Notes: generated by a model from the letters alone, not told the origin. Counted from the first letter of the stretch, positions 1 through 10,335 are shown. The stretch is 64,000 bases of DNA from Cyanobacteria bacterium FACHB-DQ100 (GCA_014695195.1 JACJNW010000028.1:620001-684000), one strand, 5' to 3'. Translations and numbers: made by a program.

Positions 1-877
1 GCCGGACATCAATGGTAGAGTTGCCAGACTTCTGCGAGTTCATTGAAGCAGTCGCCCGGATCAGGTTGGCTTGGTTGTTAAACATATAGCCACCCGCATT
101 GCCCTCCGCATAAGCATTCGAGAAATTCGTCGAGCCTTTAAGCTGAAGTTTTCCGTTGACGTAAGCGGAGAAGGTGCTGGGATTGCCGAGGTTGTAGTTC
201 CAGGCTTTGTTGTAGCCTTTGGGTGCAGGCGGGATGACTCGGATTAAATCGGGATTGATCGGCTTGAACACGGGCGATCGCAGTTGCTTTTGCCGCAAAG
301 TGCCGAGATCGGGCTGCTGGAGAGTATCAAGATCAAATTTAGGATTGAGTTGCGATTGTAGTGCGCCGGGTCGGAGTTCTAAGTTGGGAATGGCTTCGGG
401 TTGCCTGAGAACTAGACTCGGATCAAGCGTGGTTTTAAACAGCGATCGTTCTAGACTGATCTTGCGGTGATCACCTGAAACAGAATCAATCTGCCGTTTC
501 AGTTCGCTTTGATCAATCACCGTCTCTTGCAACAAGACACTCTCTTCTGGTTGTCGGAATGAATAACCAATCTGGCTGAATTGTTGCTCAAGACGATTCA
601 GCTCAGCATAGTATTCGCCTGCTTTGACTTGTTTACCATCTGGCAGCGTCAGAACCGTGTCCGGCGAGATTGGCTTTCCGGTTTCGGGATCTCGCACCTC
701 AAAAGGTTGAAATTGAACGGGTGCCCGCCTGTTGATCCGGACAGTCTCCGGGTTGATTCTTGCAGCATTTGGATTGATGTCGAGTTGACGGGTTTGCGCT
801 GAGACGGACAGGGTGCTTGCTAGATTGAGTGCAGAGAGAGTTGCGATCGAGCTAAGCGCAATTAAACGTTTAGACAT
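1..877 (-). CDS. Secreted hypothetical protein, C-terminus cut by window edge
   Basis: The frame is open from an ATG at 877 to the left window edge (292 codons visible, no stop). The first 29 residues look like a Sec signal peptide: basic MSKRL start, hydrophobic stretch, then a cleavage-like SVSA-Q site. The mature part is rich in Asn, Pro, Gln and Leu, with no cysteines in the visible part and no motif I recognise. The product is probably exported to the periplasm or cell surface. The ribosome site before the ATG is weak. It is the last minus-strand gene before the edge and lies 147 bp downstream of ureD, which it does not resemble functionally. Coding is well supported; function is unknown. 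Confidence 0.7.
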   Translation of the reverse strand, partial: MSKRLIALSSIATLSALNLASTLSVSAQTRQLDINPNAARINPETVRINRRAPVQFQPFEVRDPETGKPISPDTVLTLPDGKQVKAGEYYAELNRLEQQFSQIGYSFRQPEESVLLQETVIDQSELKRQIDSVSGDHRKISLERSLFKTTLDPSLVLRQPEAIPNLELRPGALQSQLNPKFDLDTLQQPDLGTLRQKQLRSPVFKPINPDLIRVIPPAPKGYNKAWNYNLGNPSTFSAYVNGKLQLKGSTNFSNAYAEGNAGGYMFNNQANLIRATASMNSQKSGNSTIDVR

Positions 878-1024
878 AGGTTAGTTCGGCTCCATCGAAT
901 GAATGGGGGGATACCACTTCAGCTCTGAACGAGGGGTAGTGAAGTGAATCTTGGTTCAATCGTATGCAGCGCGATCGTGTTTCCCTCTTACCCGTTTGGG
1001 TAATTCCTCGGAGAACAAAGTGTT

Positions 1025-1879
1025 CTAAAGCTGCCAAACTCTCGGAATGCAAATCGGGCGACCGGACATCGATCGCACCAATCCCCAAACTGCAATTAGC
1101 CAGCGTCGGACTTTGCTGCTAGAGTGACCCCGATAGCGGCACAGTAAGCCCAAGGGTAAGCGCGTTACCCCAATTTCGCCCTCACTTCCTGTCCAAAGGG
1201 CGCGTGCTTTTTCCACCAGTTCGGACTCTACGGTCTGTCCAATCCAAGCGAAACTAGCAACGATCGGGCAGCCTGCTAATCCATGCGAACTGTTGAAAGT
1301 GGTTTCACTGCCTGGAAGCCATTGTCGATCGATCCAAATGGGTTTTCCCGCTTGCCAAACTTCGGTGTGCGATCGCCAATTTCCTTCGAGAAATCGTTCC
1401 CCTCCGGCACTCCGTCCAAAGCGGGTAATCTCCCACCCAATCCACTCTGCACCCGGAGCTAAGTTCACGCGCATTGCTTGGCGGAATGAGGCTTGATTAA
1501 ACACGATCGTTTCGAGCGGCAACCATTCTAGACAAGCGCCTTCTGCTAAATCGATCTCGGTGATTTGCTGAGCTTCGCGCCCATTGGTGCGATAGATTTT
1601 GGCGGCGGCGGGAGTGGTGATTAGTGCTTGGCTGTGAGGTGCAAGTTTAACATCGAAAGTTAAGCGATCTCCCCCGACGATTCCGCCTGCGGTGTGCATG
1701 ATGACACTGTGGCAAGTTCCGCTATTTTCTGGATAGAACGGGCGCTGGACTTTGAGCGGCGCTTTTCCCTGATTTTGAATCAGTTGAGTAATCCCACGGC
1801 GATTTTCAAATTCGAGGCGCAAACTACCATGCCAATCGGTTTGGGTTAGCTCAGAAGCAACAGGTCGAGGATGATTCAC
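1025..1879 (-). CDS. ureD: Urease accessory protein UreD
   Basis: UreD forms the UreD-UreF-UreG complex that inserts nickel into apo-urease. The 284-aa product has the family's usual length and hallmarks: an AGGIVGGD motif near residue 65, an AAAKIYR-type segment near residue 93, a LEWLPLETIVF segment near residue 120, and a C-terminus ending PRVWQL. The chosen start is a GTG at 1879; no good ATG lies nearby. In many cyanobacteria ureD precedes ureABC, but no other urease gene is visible here, so ureD is either isolated or separated from the rest. LarC, another nickel-related protein, lies 2.8 kb away on the other strand. Family assignment is confident. Confidence 0.93.
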   Translation of the reverse strand: MNHPRPVASELTQTDWHGSLRLEFENRRGITQLIQNQGKAPLKVQRPFYPENSGTCHSVIMHTAGGIVGGDRLTFDVKLAPHSQALITTPAAAKIYRTNGREAQQITEIDLAEGACLEWLPLETIVFNQASFRQAMRVNLAPGAEWIGWEITRFGRSAGGERFLEGNWRSHTEVWQAGKPIWIDRQWLPGSETTFNSSHGLAGCPIVASFAWIGQTVESELVEKARALWTGSEGEIGVTRLPLGLLCRYRGHSSSKVRRWLIAVWGLVRSMSGRPICIPRVWQL

Positions 1880-2032
1880 AGCAATAGAGCGGCTAAAGTT
1901 TCGTATTTTTAGCTTCTATCGGGAAAGGCAGCGATCGCAAAATTTACAGAAGCTTTTCAGATTTGCGATCGGAATGCCACAATACTCACAACTTTATTAC
2001 AGAATGTAAAGGCTATTTCAAAGGAGAAAACC

Positions 2033-2494
2033 GTGCGAAACCCCTACCCGAAGCTTGCAGCCTTGACCCTGTTTGCAGGCTTAATGATTCCGATGATGGC
2101 GCAGGCAAAATCGACCAGTAATTTGAAGATCGTGGTCAACGGTATTCAAAGACAGCAAGGACAGGTCTGTGTCAGCTTGTTTGCAGGCAGTCAGGGATTT
2201 CCCGACAAGAGCGATCGAGCGGTACGGGCGCAGTGTCTTCCTGTAGGGCAAGGGCGCACCGCAGTCACGTTTCAGAATTTAGCGTTAGGCAATTATGCGA
2301 TCGCGGTGTATCACGATCGCAATGGAAATGGGAGGCTCGATCGCAATTTTGTTGGCATTCCCACCGAGGGATTTGGGTTTTCGCGCAATCCGGTGATTCG
2401 GACAGGTGCGCCGCGATTTAGTGAAGCGGCTGTGTTTGTCGCAGGAACAGAGACAACCGCTCAGATTCAGTTGCAGTATTTACTAGGCGGTTAA
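2033..2494 (+). CDS. DUF2141 secreted protein
   Basis: The 153-aa product begins with a clear signal peptide of about 25 residues ending AQA-K. The mature part matches the DUF2141 pattern: an L.I.V.G....G.V.VSLF opening, then NLA.G.YAIAVYHDRNGNG.LDRN and a GIPTEGFGFS segment. These domains are predicted extracytoplasmic beta-sandwiches of unknown function, and the DRNGNG.LD stretch resembles a calcium-binding loop. The start is a GTG at 2033 preceded by an AAGGAG ribosome site at 2021-2026. The gene is convergent with arsS, the two stop codons lying only 3 bp apart. Location is predicted to be periplasm or outside the cell. Confidence 0.85.
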   Translation: MRNPYPKLAALTLFAGLMIPMMAQAKSTSNLKIVVNGIQRQQGQVCVSLFAGSQGFPDKSDRAVRAQCLPVGQGRTAVTFQNLALGNYAIAVYHDRNGNGRLDRNFVGIPTEGFGFSRNPVIRTGAPRFSEAAVFVAGTETTAQIQLQYLLGG

Positions 2495-2497
2495 GGT

Positions 2498-3526
2498 CTA
2501 GGTCAATGCGCCGCCGCATGAACTTCCTGCCCCGGCGGTGCAGCCGAAACAATGTCGCCCAGTTACGATCGTCCGATTCCTCAGCTTCTCTAAATCGAGA
2601 TCCCGCAGGTGTGGTGTTTCACATTTCAAATCAAGCATCTGATTAAAGTCGCAATCATATAAGTATCCATCCCATGAGATCGATAGTGTGTTGCGACACA
2701 TTAATCCGTTGATTGTTGAAGGATTGAACGAATTGACTAACAATTCCATGTAGCCCTGTAAGTTTCCGGTGGATTCGAGCCATTCCAAAAATCGCGAGAT
2801 TGGCATGTTGTTCAGCGTGATTAAGCGATCGAAGCTCACGCCTTGATATTTCATCAGTCCAGCTTTCCATTCTTGTTCGAGTTTGGCTTGTCCACTGGCA
2901 AGAAATGCGCCAACTGGATTGCTCATTAGAGTTAGCTGCCGATCGGGATCTCCCGTGCCATAGCCTGCTGCATTTAAGCGCCTCAAAGCTTCGATCGATT
3001 TCTCAAACGTACCATCACCGCGTTGAGCATCGGTGTTTCGTTGGCGATAATGCGGCAAAGAGCAAACGACTTCGACTTTCCGTTCTGCTAACCATTCGGG
3101 CAGATCTTCCATCGTGGGAAGCAGTAAAACCGTGAGATTACAGCGATCGATTACTTTTTTCCCACGCGCCACACATTGATCGACCAAGTAACGAAAATTC
3201 GGATTAAGCTCCGGTGCGCCACCTGTGAGATCGACCGTGTGAGCATTTGTTTGATCCAACGCCTGCAAACACAGATCCACGGTTTCGCGAGTCATAATTT
3301 CTTTGCGATCGGGACTCGCATCGACATGACAATGCCGACAGGTCATATTACACAACTTGCCAACATTAATTTGGAAAATCTCCAGTTCAGCGGGTTGAAG
3401 GCTATCCCAACCGTGAACAGCTAAGCGATCGGAGAAATCTCCGTTGTTTAACGGCAGATTGTCTAAAAGGCTTTGCTGATAATCGGTTGAGGTGAGGGGC
3501 GATCGGCGCTTTAAAAGTGAAGTCAT
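2498..3526 (-). CDS. arsS: Arsenosugar biosynthesis radical SAM protein ArsS
   Basis: The 342-aa protein has the radical-SAM CxxxCxxC cluster (C59, C63, C66 in GKLCNMTCRHCHV) that binds the [4Fe-4S] cluster cleaving S-adenosylmethionine. A second Cys-rich signature sits at the extreme C-terminus (C326, C329, C337 in CFGCTAGAGSSCGG), typical of the ArsS group formerly described as radical SAM/Cys-rich domain proteins. ArsS is proposed to transfer the adenosyl/ribosyl group to dimethylated arsenic on the route to arsenosugars. The gene starts 3 nt after the stop of the peroxidase-like gene, so the two are co-transcribed. The methyltransferase ArsM is not in this window. Confidence 0.9.
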   Translation of the reverse strand: MTSLLKRRSPLTSTDYQQSLLDNLPLNNGDFSDRLAVHGWDSLQPAELEIFQINVGKLCNMTCRHCHVDASPDRKEIMTRETVDLCLQALDQTNAHTVDLTGGAPELNPNFRYLVDQCVARGKKVIDRCNLTVLLLPTMEDLPEWLAERKVEVVCSLPHYRQRNTDAQRGDGTFEKSIEALRRLNAAGYGTGDPDRQLTLMSNPVGAFLASGQAKLEQEWKAGLMKYQGVSFDRLITLNNMPISRFLEWLESTGNLQGYMELLVNSFNPSTINGLMCRNTLSISWDGYLYDCDFNQMLDLKCETPHLRDLDLEKLRNRTIVTGRHCFGCTAGAGSSCGGALT

Positions 3527-3529
3527 GCT

Positions 3530-3862
3530 CTACATTGCTAACTTGTTAACTTGATCCAGCATTTGCAGCCCGTGAATCAGCGATGATCCACCTCGAATGG
3601 CTGTGGCAACATGAACCGCTTCGGTCATTTGCTCTAGATCTGCGCCTTGCTGGAGGCACTCTTTAGTGTAGGCATCAATGCAATAAGGACATTGAACCGT
3701 GTGAGCGACCGCGATCGCAATCAGCGCTTTTTCGCGCTTCGACAATGCGCCTTCTTCAAACACGGCACCATAATACGCAAAGAACTTTTCAGCCAGTTCG
3801 GGATTGCCTTCGCTGATTTTGCCAAAGTTGGGTAAGTGGTCGGGATTGTAGTAGGTATCCAT
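3530..3862 (-). CDS. Carboxymuconolactone decarboxylase/AhpD-like protein, arsenosugar-associated
   Basis: A 110-aa AhpD/CMD-fold protein with the redox-active pair C58-P-Y-C61 in the sequence HTVQCPYCIDAYT and the usual following GA....E..HVA..IRGG.S. Such proteins form small helical oligomers and act as thiol peroxidase-like or decarboxylase enzymes. A subgroup accompanies arsS genes and is annotated as arsenosugar-biosynthesis-associated peroxidase-like. The arrangement here, with arsS starting 3 nt downstream, supports that subgroup, though the actual reaction is not known to me. The start ATG at 3862 gives full family length. Confidence 0.88.
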   Translation of the reverse strand: MDTYYNPDHLPNFGKISEGNPELAEKFFAYYGAVFEEGALSKREKALIAIAVAHTVQCPYCIDAYTKECLQQGADLEQMTEAVHVATAIRGGSSLIHGLQMLDQVNKLAM

Positions 3863-3925
3863 GTTCGATTAAATGGTGGGCTATAACAATCCTAATTGAC
3901 CGATGGGTTGAGCATCTTGTCTAAC

Positions 3926-4588
3926 CTACTCCAATACCCAATCTGCCGCAGCCTCCCAACCTAATCCTTTTCGCACGATCTCAGGCTCATCGGTGGTGAG
4001 ATCCAGAATCGTCGATACTGCCTGTGTCGGTTCCTGTCCGGTATCGACAATCAAATCAACCAGCCGATCCATACTGTCGAATAGTTCTGGTAGCGCTAAA
4101 TTCTCTGGATTGCGTACCTTAAGCGGAATCGTTTCATCCTCCACTGGAACATGGGCAGAAGTCGAGATAATTGGATTTCCGAGCGATTTTAGCAGCGCCT
4201 GACAAACGGGATGATCGGGAACTCGAATTCCAGTCGTTTTCCGCTTGGGATTCATCACCAGCTTAGGCACTAATTTCGTCGCAGGCAGGAGAAAGGTATA
4301 ACTCCCCGGAACCAGACTCCGCATAATCCGATACGCCCGATCGCTCACCACGGCATACTGAGAAATATCAGAAAGCGAGGAACACAGAAACGTTAACGGT
4401 TTTTCGTTTGCCAGTTGCTTGAGTTGTCGGACACGCTGCACTCCGGATTTAGAATTGAGATCGCAGCCGATCGCGTAAACCGTATCCGTTGGATAGAGCA
4501 TCACGGCTCCATTACGCAGTTCTGAAACCACGTGATCGATGCTGCGCGATTGGGGTGTATCCGGATGAATTTTGTAGAGGGTTGCCAT
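3926..4588 (-). CDS. Sua5/YrdC/YciO family protein (threonylcarbamoyl-AMP synthase-like)
   Basis: The 220-aa protein matches the YrdC-like fold. It has a PTDTVYAIGCD motif near residue 33, KPL.FLC near 63, PGSYTFLLPAT near 93, the GIRVPDHP motif near 120 and a STSAH segment near 143. True Sua5/YrdC (TsaC) makes threonylcarbamoyl-AMP for tRNA t6A modification. The YciO branch shares the fold but its role is less certain, and the short length with no C-terminal Sua5 domain does not decide between them. The gene is divergent from larC, with 48 bp between the starts, so both promoters must lie in or overlap this short gap. Confidence 0.85.
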   Translation of the reverse strand: MATLYKIHPDTPQSRSIDHVVSELRNGAVMLYPTDTVYAIGCDLNSKSGVQRVRQLKQLANEKPLTFLCSSLSDISQYAVVSDRAYRIMRSLVPGSYTFLLPATKLVPKLVMNPKRKTTGIRVPDHPVCQALLKSLGNPIISTSAHVPVEDETIPLKVRNPENLALPELFDSMDRLVDLIVDTGQEPTQAVSTILDLTTDEPEIVRKGLGWEAAADWVLE

Positions 4589-4636
4589 AGCTGAGCGGGT
4601 GTATTGTGGAGAGGTATTTAACCCTTTTCATGTGTG

Positions 4637-6016
4637 ATGAGCAAGATTGCGTACCTGGATTGCCCCACGGGAATTGCTGGGGATATGTGCCTTGGAGCAT
4701 TAGTCGATATGGGCGTTCCTCTAGGGTATCTAACCGAAAGCCTCGATCGACTAGGCATTTCGGAAGAATATCAGCTTGAAGCCGAAACGGTACACCGCAA
4801 TGGACAACGCGCAACTAAAGTTCATGTGCGATTAAAGTCGGATGCTCAATTCTCACCTGATCACAATCATCCTGCTCAGGAGCATTCCCACGCTCACGCT
4901 CACAATCATCCTCATGACCACGCCCATTCTCACGCTCGCAATCATTCGCATAATCACAATCATTCGCATAATCACGAGCATTCTCATAACCATGAATATC
5001 AGCACGAGCATCATCACTCCCATAACAAGCTACGCCGCCTACCCGAAATCGAGCGCATGATCCACGGTGCAAACCTGTCTCCACGGTCAGAAGCTTGGAG
5101 TTTGGCAGTATTCCGGCAGTTAGCGATCGCAGAAGGAGCCGTCCACGGCATTCCACCCGAAGAAGTACATTTTCACGAGGTCGGCGCGATCGATGCCATT
5201 GTGGATATCGTTGGAACTTGTATCGGATTTGACTGGCTGAACGTCGATCGCATTGTTTGCTCACCTTTACCCACCGGAGGCGGCACCGTCTGGGCGGCAC
5301 ACGGACGCTTACCCGTTCCTGTTCCCGCCGTGCTGAAATTATTTGAACTGCGGCAAGTCCCGATCTACAGCAACGGCATCGAGCGTGAATTAGTCACTCC
5401 CACCGGAGCCGCGATCGTCACCACTCTTGCTGCAGATTTTAGCGCTCCGCCAAAGATGACGCTGCAAAAAATCGGACTCGGAGCCGGAACGATCGATCTC
5501 CCGATTCCGAATATGATGCGAGTTTGGATCGGCACCACCGAAGATCACCAATCTACAGCGCATCAGATGACCACACCGCAAACGGTTACAGTCCTCGAAA
5601 CTCAAATTGATGATCTCAACCCCCAAGCGATCGGATATGTCTTCGATCCCTTATTTGAAGCTGGAGCGCTCGATGTGTTTACGCAAGCGATCGCGATGAA
5701 GAAATCACGTCTCGGAACATTATTAACAGTGATTTGTCCACCAGAAAAGGCAGCAGAGTGCGAAACAATTTTATTCCGCGAAACAACCACATTAGGAATT
5801 CGACGCACAACACAGCAGCGAACAGTCCTTGATCGTAGATTCGAGCAAATCAGCACGGAATATGGCTCAGTTCAGGTCAAAATTGCTTCTCAAAATGGCG
5901 CGATCGTCAACGTACAGCCCGAATATGAAGACTGTGCCCGCATTGCGCGAGAAGCAGATTTACCCTGGCGAGAAGTGCATCGCATCGCCCTGCAAACCTG
6001 GCATTCTACGCATTAG
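4637..6016 (+). CDS. larC: Nickel pincer cofactor biosynthesis protein LarC (histidine-rich insert)
   Basis: LarC is the CTP-dependent nickel insertase that completes the nickel-pincer nucleotide cofactor of lactate racemase-type enzymes. The 459-aa product shows the N-terminal DCPTGIAGDM motif (residues 8-17), a HFHEVGAIDAIVDIVG segment and the ETQIDDLNPQ segment opening the C-terminal half. Residues 75-130 form a low-complexity stretch with 25 histidines, a likely nickel store. In some lactobacilli larC is split and needs a ribosomal frameshift; here it is one continuous frame. A GTG at 4634 is in frame, but ATG 4637 is the more natural start. The stop overlaps the convergent kinase gene by 4 bp. 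larB and larE are not in the window. Confidence 0.92.
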   Translation: MSKIAYLDCPTGIAGDMCLGALVDMGVPLGYLTESLDRLGISEEYQLEAETVHRNGQRATKVHVRLKSDAQFSPDHNHPAQEHSHAHAHNHPHDHAHSHARNHSHNHNHSHNHEHSHNHEYQHEHHHSHNKLRRLPEIERMIHGANLSPRSEAWSLAVFRQLAIAEGAVHGIPPEEVHFHEVGAIDAIVDIVGTCIGFDWLNVDRIVCSPLPTGGGTVWAAHGRLPVPVPAVLKLFELRQVPIYSNGIERELVTPTGAAIVTTLAADFSAPPKMTLQKIGLGAGTIDLPIPNMMRVWIGTTEDHQSTAHQMTTPQTVTVLETQIDDLNPQAIGYVFDPLFEAGALDVFTQAIAMKKSRLGTLLTVICPPEKAAECETILFRETTTLGIRRTTQQRTVLDRRFEQISTEYGSVQVKIASQNGAIVNVQPEYEDCARIAREADLPWREVHRIALQTWHSTH

Positions 6017-8478
6017 GAAACTTGCTGCCGTAGCGGAATTTCAATGACAAATTCTGCACCCTGTCCAGGCGTGGAAAAACACTGAAGCGTCCCTCCGTGG
6101 TTTTCCGTAATAATTTGATAGCTAATCGACATTCCCATGCCTGTGCCTTTGCCCACAGGCTTTGTCGTAAAGAACGGATCAAAAATACGCTGCTTCACCG
6201 CTTCTGGAATGCCGACACCATTGTCTGCAATCCGAATCTGAACGCGATCGCCATTCAAGACCTGAGTGCGAATCTCAATGCGGTTGGGAGATGCTTTAAT
6301 CTGCTCAAAAGAGCGGTGTTGATTTTGCTCCTCTAGTGCATCTAGCGCATTCGCTAAAACATTCATAAACACCTGATTCAGTTGTCCGGCGTAGCACTCC
6401 ACCAACGGCAAGTTGCCATATTGCTTAACCACTTCAATTGCAGGTTGCTCAGCTTTTGCTTTGAAACGGTTTTCTAAAATGATTAAGGTGCTATCAATGC
6501 CTTCATGAATGTCCACTTCTTTACAAGCTGCCTCATCCAACCGTGAGAAGGTTCGTAAAGAATGAACAATCTGACGAATACGATCGGCTCCCATCTTCAT
6601 CGACGTGAACAAGCGAGGTAGATCCGCCTCAATAAATTCCAAATCGATTTCCTCGATCTTGTCTTGAATGACCGGAGATGGATTCGGATACTGCGTCTGG
6701 TAAAGGTCGATTAATTTGAGCAAATCCTGAATGTACTCACCCGCAGGCGCGACATTACCATAAATAAAGTTCACTGGGTTATTGATCTCGTGAGCAACAC
6801 CCGCGACTAACTGACCCAAAGACGACATCTTCTCAGCCTGAATCATTTGCAGTTGGGTGCGCTGGAGTTCCTGCAATGCCGCTTCTAGCTCCTGTGCTTT
6901 CTGTTGCAGAATGATTTCAGCTTGTTTTTGTGCTGTGATGTTGCGAATAATTGTAGAGAAATATTCAGGAGTGCCATCGGCTCTTTTGTGAGCAATGACG
7001 ACCTGTGAGACCGGAATTTCACATCCACTACGGGTCAAGACGATCGACTCGCCTTGCCAAATGCCTTGCTGAATCGCGATCGGAAACGCTTGAGCAGCAA
7101 GCATTTTACTGGCGGCTGGCGGATGCACACTATCAATTGGAAAACCAATCAGGTCTTCTTCAAGCGGAATTTCAAGTAAGTGGTGTCCCGCCGCATTGAG
7201 ATAGAGAATTCTACTTTGCATATCCGCAATGCCGACAAAGTCAGAGGTCGCCTCTAGAATAGCGGTGAGTCTTGCCTGTGCTTGTTCTGCAGCTTTGCGA
7301 TCGCGAATATCGCGAATGATTGATAGAGCGCAAGGCTGATTGTTATAGAGAAAAGGAACCGCAGTGACTTCAATATCAATGCAAGTGCCGTCTTTGTGCA
7401 GATTGATCGCCTCGCAGAAAAACTGTTTTCCTGCCTGAATTGTCTCAACAAACCGAAAGAACTTTGGAAAAGAGTCTGCATGAATGTACTTAGACGATTC
7501 AAACTGAAGAAATTCTTCGGCGGTATAACCATGCATCTGGCAGAACGCAGGGTTAACGGCGACGACTCTGCCTGTTTCTAAATTAACGATGCTGATCCCA
7601 TTGTTGATCGCTTCAAAGATACTGCGGTAATGGACTTCTGCCTGTTGCAGCGCAGTTTCAGCCGCTTTGCGATCGGTGATGTCAAACGAGGTCACGACAA
7701 TCCGGCAAATTCTGCCGCGATCGTCTTTAATCGGATTGAGAGTGGTTAACCACCAGACATCACGTCCTCCGATTGGTAAAAACTCTTCGTAGGTAATTGA
7801 AGTGCCCGCGTCTAGGCAGCGATGATAATCCTGCCGCACCATTTTGCCATGCAGTTCACCCATTAACGATTCTGGCGTTTGACCGACGATCGCTGCACTG
7901 GAAATTCCGGTAATTTTTTCGGTTGCAGGATTCCAGCCGACAAAACAGAACTCTCCATCTTCTCGCACATCGACCGTCGTGATGCTGTGTTCGACCGCTT
8001 CGTATACACTGCGAAGAAGTTGCTCCTGCTCTTGCAGGTGAATCTCTGTGACTTTGCGTTCCGCCTCGCGGTGCTTCGCATCGTCGATGTCTCGCACAAT
8101 TCCTTGCAGCCCGATCGCGTTTCCACTGTTGTCTTGAATTAATGCCACATTCAACGACACCCAATGCCAGCTTCCAGCTTTGAGCGCATGACGAAACTCA
8201 ATACCTGAGAGATTTTCACCCGTTTTGATTACATTCTGTAAAATTGCTTCGATTCGGAGAAAGTCTTCAGGATGGCTCAGGGGCATCCACGATCGTCCCA
8301 CCCATTCTTCTGGTGCATACCCGAACAATGTCTGGAGTTGAGGCGAAATGTAGGTTAATGTCCAATCTAACTGACAAACCCAACTGAGATCATTGGCTGC
8401 TTCAACCAAGCGCCGAAAGTTGATGCCATCCTCTGGTTGAGCATTCTTTTCTAGGTGACGGTGAATGGTATCCTGCAT
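6013..8478 (-). CDS. Multi-PAS sensor histidine kinase
   Basis: An 821-aa cytoplasmic sensor kinase with no membrane segment. About four PAS/PAC domains occupy residues 20-525 (for example [43 protein letters not shown] and [15 protein letters not shown]), followed by a coiled coil. The H-box [16 protein letters not shown] has its phospho-acceptor His near residue 563. The ATPase domain shows the N-box [16 protein letters not shown], the G1 box ADNGVGIP and a [15 protein letters not shown] lid. No receiver domain or partner response regulator is adjacent, so the target is unknown. The kinase core is strikingly similar to the one at 60110-61888. The gene is convergent with larC, overlapping by 4 bp. 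Confidence 0.9.
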   Translation of the reverse strand: MQDTIHRHLEKNAQPEDGINFRRLVEAANDLSWVCQLDWTLTYISPQLQTLFGYAPEEWVGRSWMPLSHPEDFLRIEAILQNVIKTGENLSGIEFRHALKAGSWHWVSLNVALIQDNSGNAIGLQGIVRDIDDAKHREAERKVTEIHLQEQEQLLRSVYEAVEHSITTVDVREDGEFCFVGWNPATEKITGISSAAIVGQTPESLMGELHGKMVRQDYHRCLDAGTSITYEEFLPIGGRDVWWLTTLNPIKDDRGRICRIVVTSFDITDRKAAETALQQAEVHYRSIFEAINNGISIVNLETGRVVAVNPAFCQMHGYTAEEFLQFESSKYIHADSFPKFFRFVETIQAGKQFFCEAINLHKDGTCIDIEVTAVPFLYNNQPCALSIIRDIRDRKAAEQAQARLTAILEATSDFVGIADMQSRILYLNAAGHHLLEIPLEEDLIGFPIDSVHPPAASKMLAAQAFPIAIQQGIWQGESIVLTRSGCEIPVSQVVIAHKRADGTPEYFSTIIRNITAQKQAEIILQQKAQELEAALQELQRTQLQMIQAEKMSSLGQLVAGVAHEINNPVNFIYGNVAPAGEYIQDLLKLIDLYQTQYPNPSPVIQDKIEEIDLEFIEADLPRLFTSMKMGADRIRQIVHSLRTFSRLDEAACKEVDIHEGIDSTLIILENRFKAKAEQPAIEVVKQYGNLPLVECYAGQLNQVFMNVLANALDALEEQNQHRSFEQIKASPNRIEIRTQVLNGDRVQIRIADNGVGIPEAVKQRIFDPFFTTKPVGKGTGMGMSISYQIITENHGGTLQCFSTPGQGAEFVIEIPLRQQVS

Positions 8479-8806
8479 AAAATTGAAACAGGGACAAAAC
8501 AGGTAAAGGGCGTTACCTCAGCTCAAGCAATTGAGATGGGGTGTATGTTTCCAGGATGCCCCTGTATTAACTTTTCTATCGAGCAGTACAAAATCTATTC
8601 CTTCAAGAAATCGTCGTCTGTGCGATCGGTTGAATCAACAGTGACTTAATATCTCTAGAAACCGATAAATTACAATTCGATCGCGGCTCGGAACTTTGGA
8701 GTCAATTTGTCAAACGAATTAATTCTCTTTTCACCCATAGATACTCAGAGATCGAACGATGGTAGCTTACACTAGAAGCGTTTGTTAACCCATTACACCG
8801 ATCGTC
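8479..8806. promoter_or_regulatory. Divergent intergenic region between the PAS kinase and Ser/Thr kinase genes
   Basis: These 328 bp separate two divergent signalling genes, so the promoters of both are expected here. I see a small perfect stem (CTCAA-gcaa-TTGAG) at about 8523-8536 and AT-rich stretches near 8640-8760. There is no convincing -35/-10 pair and no known riboswitch. A 64-aa plus-strand frame at 8455-8649 has no ribosome site or protein-like composition and was not accepted. Confidence 0.35.
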
Positions 8807-10267
8807 ATGACGATATTTGTGGGCAAAACGCTCTCAAACGGCAAATATACCCTCGATCAAGAACTCGGACGGGGAGGGTTTGGCGTGACCTACCGTGCGA
8901 CTCACCATTGGCTCGCTCAAGTCGTGGTGATTAAAACAATGAATGATGCACTGCGGCAAGACCAGAACTTTGCCAACTTCCAGCGTCAATTCCAAGATGA
9001 GGCAAAACGGCTCGCGATGTGCGTTCATCCAGGCATTGTGCGGGTCAACGACTTTTTTGCCGAAGAAGGCTTGCCCTACATGGTGATGGATTATATTCCG
9101 GGTCTGACGCTGGCGCAGGTCGTCGCTCATTCGCCCTTGCCCGAAGCGACCGCGATCGCCTTCATCCAGCAAGTGGGAGCAGCGTTAACAGCCGTGCATC
9201 AGTTGGGATTACTGCATCGGGACGTGAAGCCACAAAACCTGATTTTGCGTCAGGGAACCGATCAGGTGATTTTGATTGATTTTGGTACAGCGCGGGAATT
9301 TTCTCCAGGCTTAACGCAAGCGCACACGAGTATGTTTTCCGAGGGCTATGCGCCGATCGAGCAGTATTTACCCCAAGCCAAACGTACCGCTGCAATCGAT
9401 GTCTATGGACTGGCGGCAACGCTTTATACTCTCGTCACAGGTCAGGTGCCGATCGCATCAGTTTTGCGCGATCGCCAACCCCTCCCGGAACCGCGACACC
9501 TTCGCCCCGATCTGAGTCCGAGAACGAATCAGGCAATTTTACAGGGCATGGCACTTGAACCGCACCACCGACCCGCCACCGTGGAAGACTGGTTAGCCTT
9601 GCTGCCAGAACTAAAGCAGGAAGCGATCTCGGCCCTGCCGATCGCATCGGTTCCGGCTCCAAGAGCACCCATTAGCCAAGTTGCTACCCTCGCGGTTGGC
9701 TCACCTCATTCTGATCGAACGGATCGAACGGATCGCGTGAACGTTCACACAGAACCGCCGCTCCCCCAACGCCACGATCGATCCAAACAGCCTTGGCTCT
9801 GGGGTGGGATTGCTGCGATCGGGCTAGCAGTTCTGAGCCTGTGGGCAACCCGATTCTCAACACCATCCAGCACTCCAGTGTCTCCTCAACCCACTGTGTC
9901 ACCCCAGGATGAGCCATCGATCAGTCCAAGGCAGCGTGAGGATATCGTTGCACCGTCTGCGCCAGCGCGTCCCAAGCCAGCATCGACTCCAGCCAGCCAA
10001 CCGTCTGCTCCTGAAGCATCGCCCTTGGTTACACCAGAGCAATCCCCTGATCCCCTACCGCCAGAACCAACGCCCGCGCCAGAACCGCCAACGATCCCAT
10101 CGCCTTCTGCCAGCCCGACGACTTCGCCGTCTCCAGATCTAACCCCTGACCCGCTACCCCCTGCGGTGCAACCCATTCAATCCGAGCAGGAGGACAAAAA
10201 AGAAAGAAAAGAGCAGCGCCAAGACGAGAAACGAGAAGAAAAAGGGGAGAAGCCAGACAAAAAGTAG
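8807..10267 (+). CDS. Membrane-anchored Hanks-type serine/threonine protein kinase
   Basis: A 486-aa kinase. Residues 12-270 form a complete Hanks-type domain: glycine loop GRGGFG (21-26), ATP-anchoring K43 in VVIK, catalytic HRDVKPQN (137-144), the metal-binding DFG (D158) and an activation loop with [11 protein letters not shown] low-complexity linker follows, then one membrane helix near residues 328-347 ([17 protein letters not shown]). The remainder is an outside region very rich in Pro and Ser, ending in a highly charged Lys/Glu tail. No PASTA, WD40 or other sensing domain is visible, so what it senses is unknown. The GFGVTY and [11 protein letters not shown] features are common in the cyanobacterial Spk group. 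Confidence 0.9.
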   Translation: MTIFVGKTLSNGKYTLDQELGRGGFGVTYRATHHWLAQVVVIKTMNDALRQDQNFANFQRQFQDEAKRLAMCVHPGIVRVNDFFAEEGLPYMVMDYIPGLTLAQVVAHSPLPEATAIAFIQQVGAALTAVHQLGLLHRDVKPQNLILRQGTDQVILIDFGTAREFSPGLTQAHTSMFSEGYAPIEQYLPQAKRTAAIDVYGLAATLYTLVTGQVPIASVLRDRQPLPEPRHLRPDLSPRTNQAILQGMALEPHHRPATVEDWLALLPELKQEAISALPIASVPAPRAPISQVATLAVGSPHSDRTDRTDRVNVHTEPPLPQRHDRSKQPWLWGGIAAIGLAVLSLWATRFSTPSSTPVSPQPTVSPQDEPSISPRQREDIVAPSAPARPKPASTPASQPSAPEASPLVTPEQSPDPLPPEPTPAPEPPTIPSPSASPTTSPSPDLTPDPLPPAVQPIQSEQEDKKERKEQRQDEKREEKGEKPDKK

Positions 10268-10335
10268 CTACTTGTGCCGATTCGGCGTAGGCTCAAATTC
10301 TGCAAGCTGTGTAAATAGACCTAGATAGAGCAGTT

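Noticed and set aside
870-1088. 72-aa minus-strand frame overlapping the ureD C-terminus
   Set aside because: It overlaps the conserved ureD end in another frame and has no ribosome site or protein-like motif.
4815-5300. 161-aa minus-strand frame (and a 72-aa plus frame) over the LarC histidine-rich region
   Set aside because: Both are by-products of the His-codon repeat; LarC is clearly the real gene here.
9435-10176. Several minus-strand frames of 77-96 aa over the Ser/Thr kinase tail
   Set aside because: These are shadows of the Pro/Ser-rich linker; the Gly/Ser-rich composition is a codon artefact.
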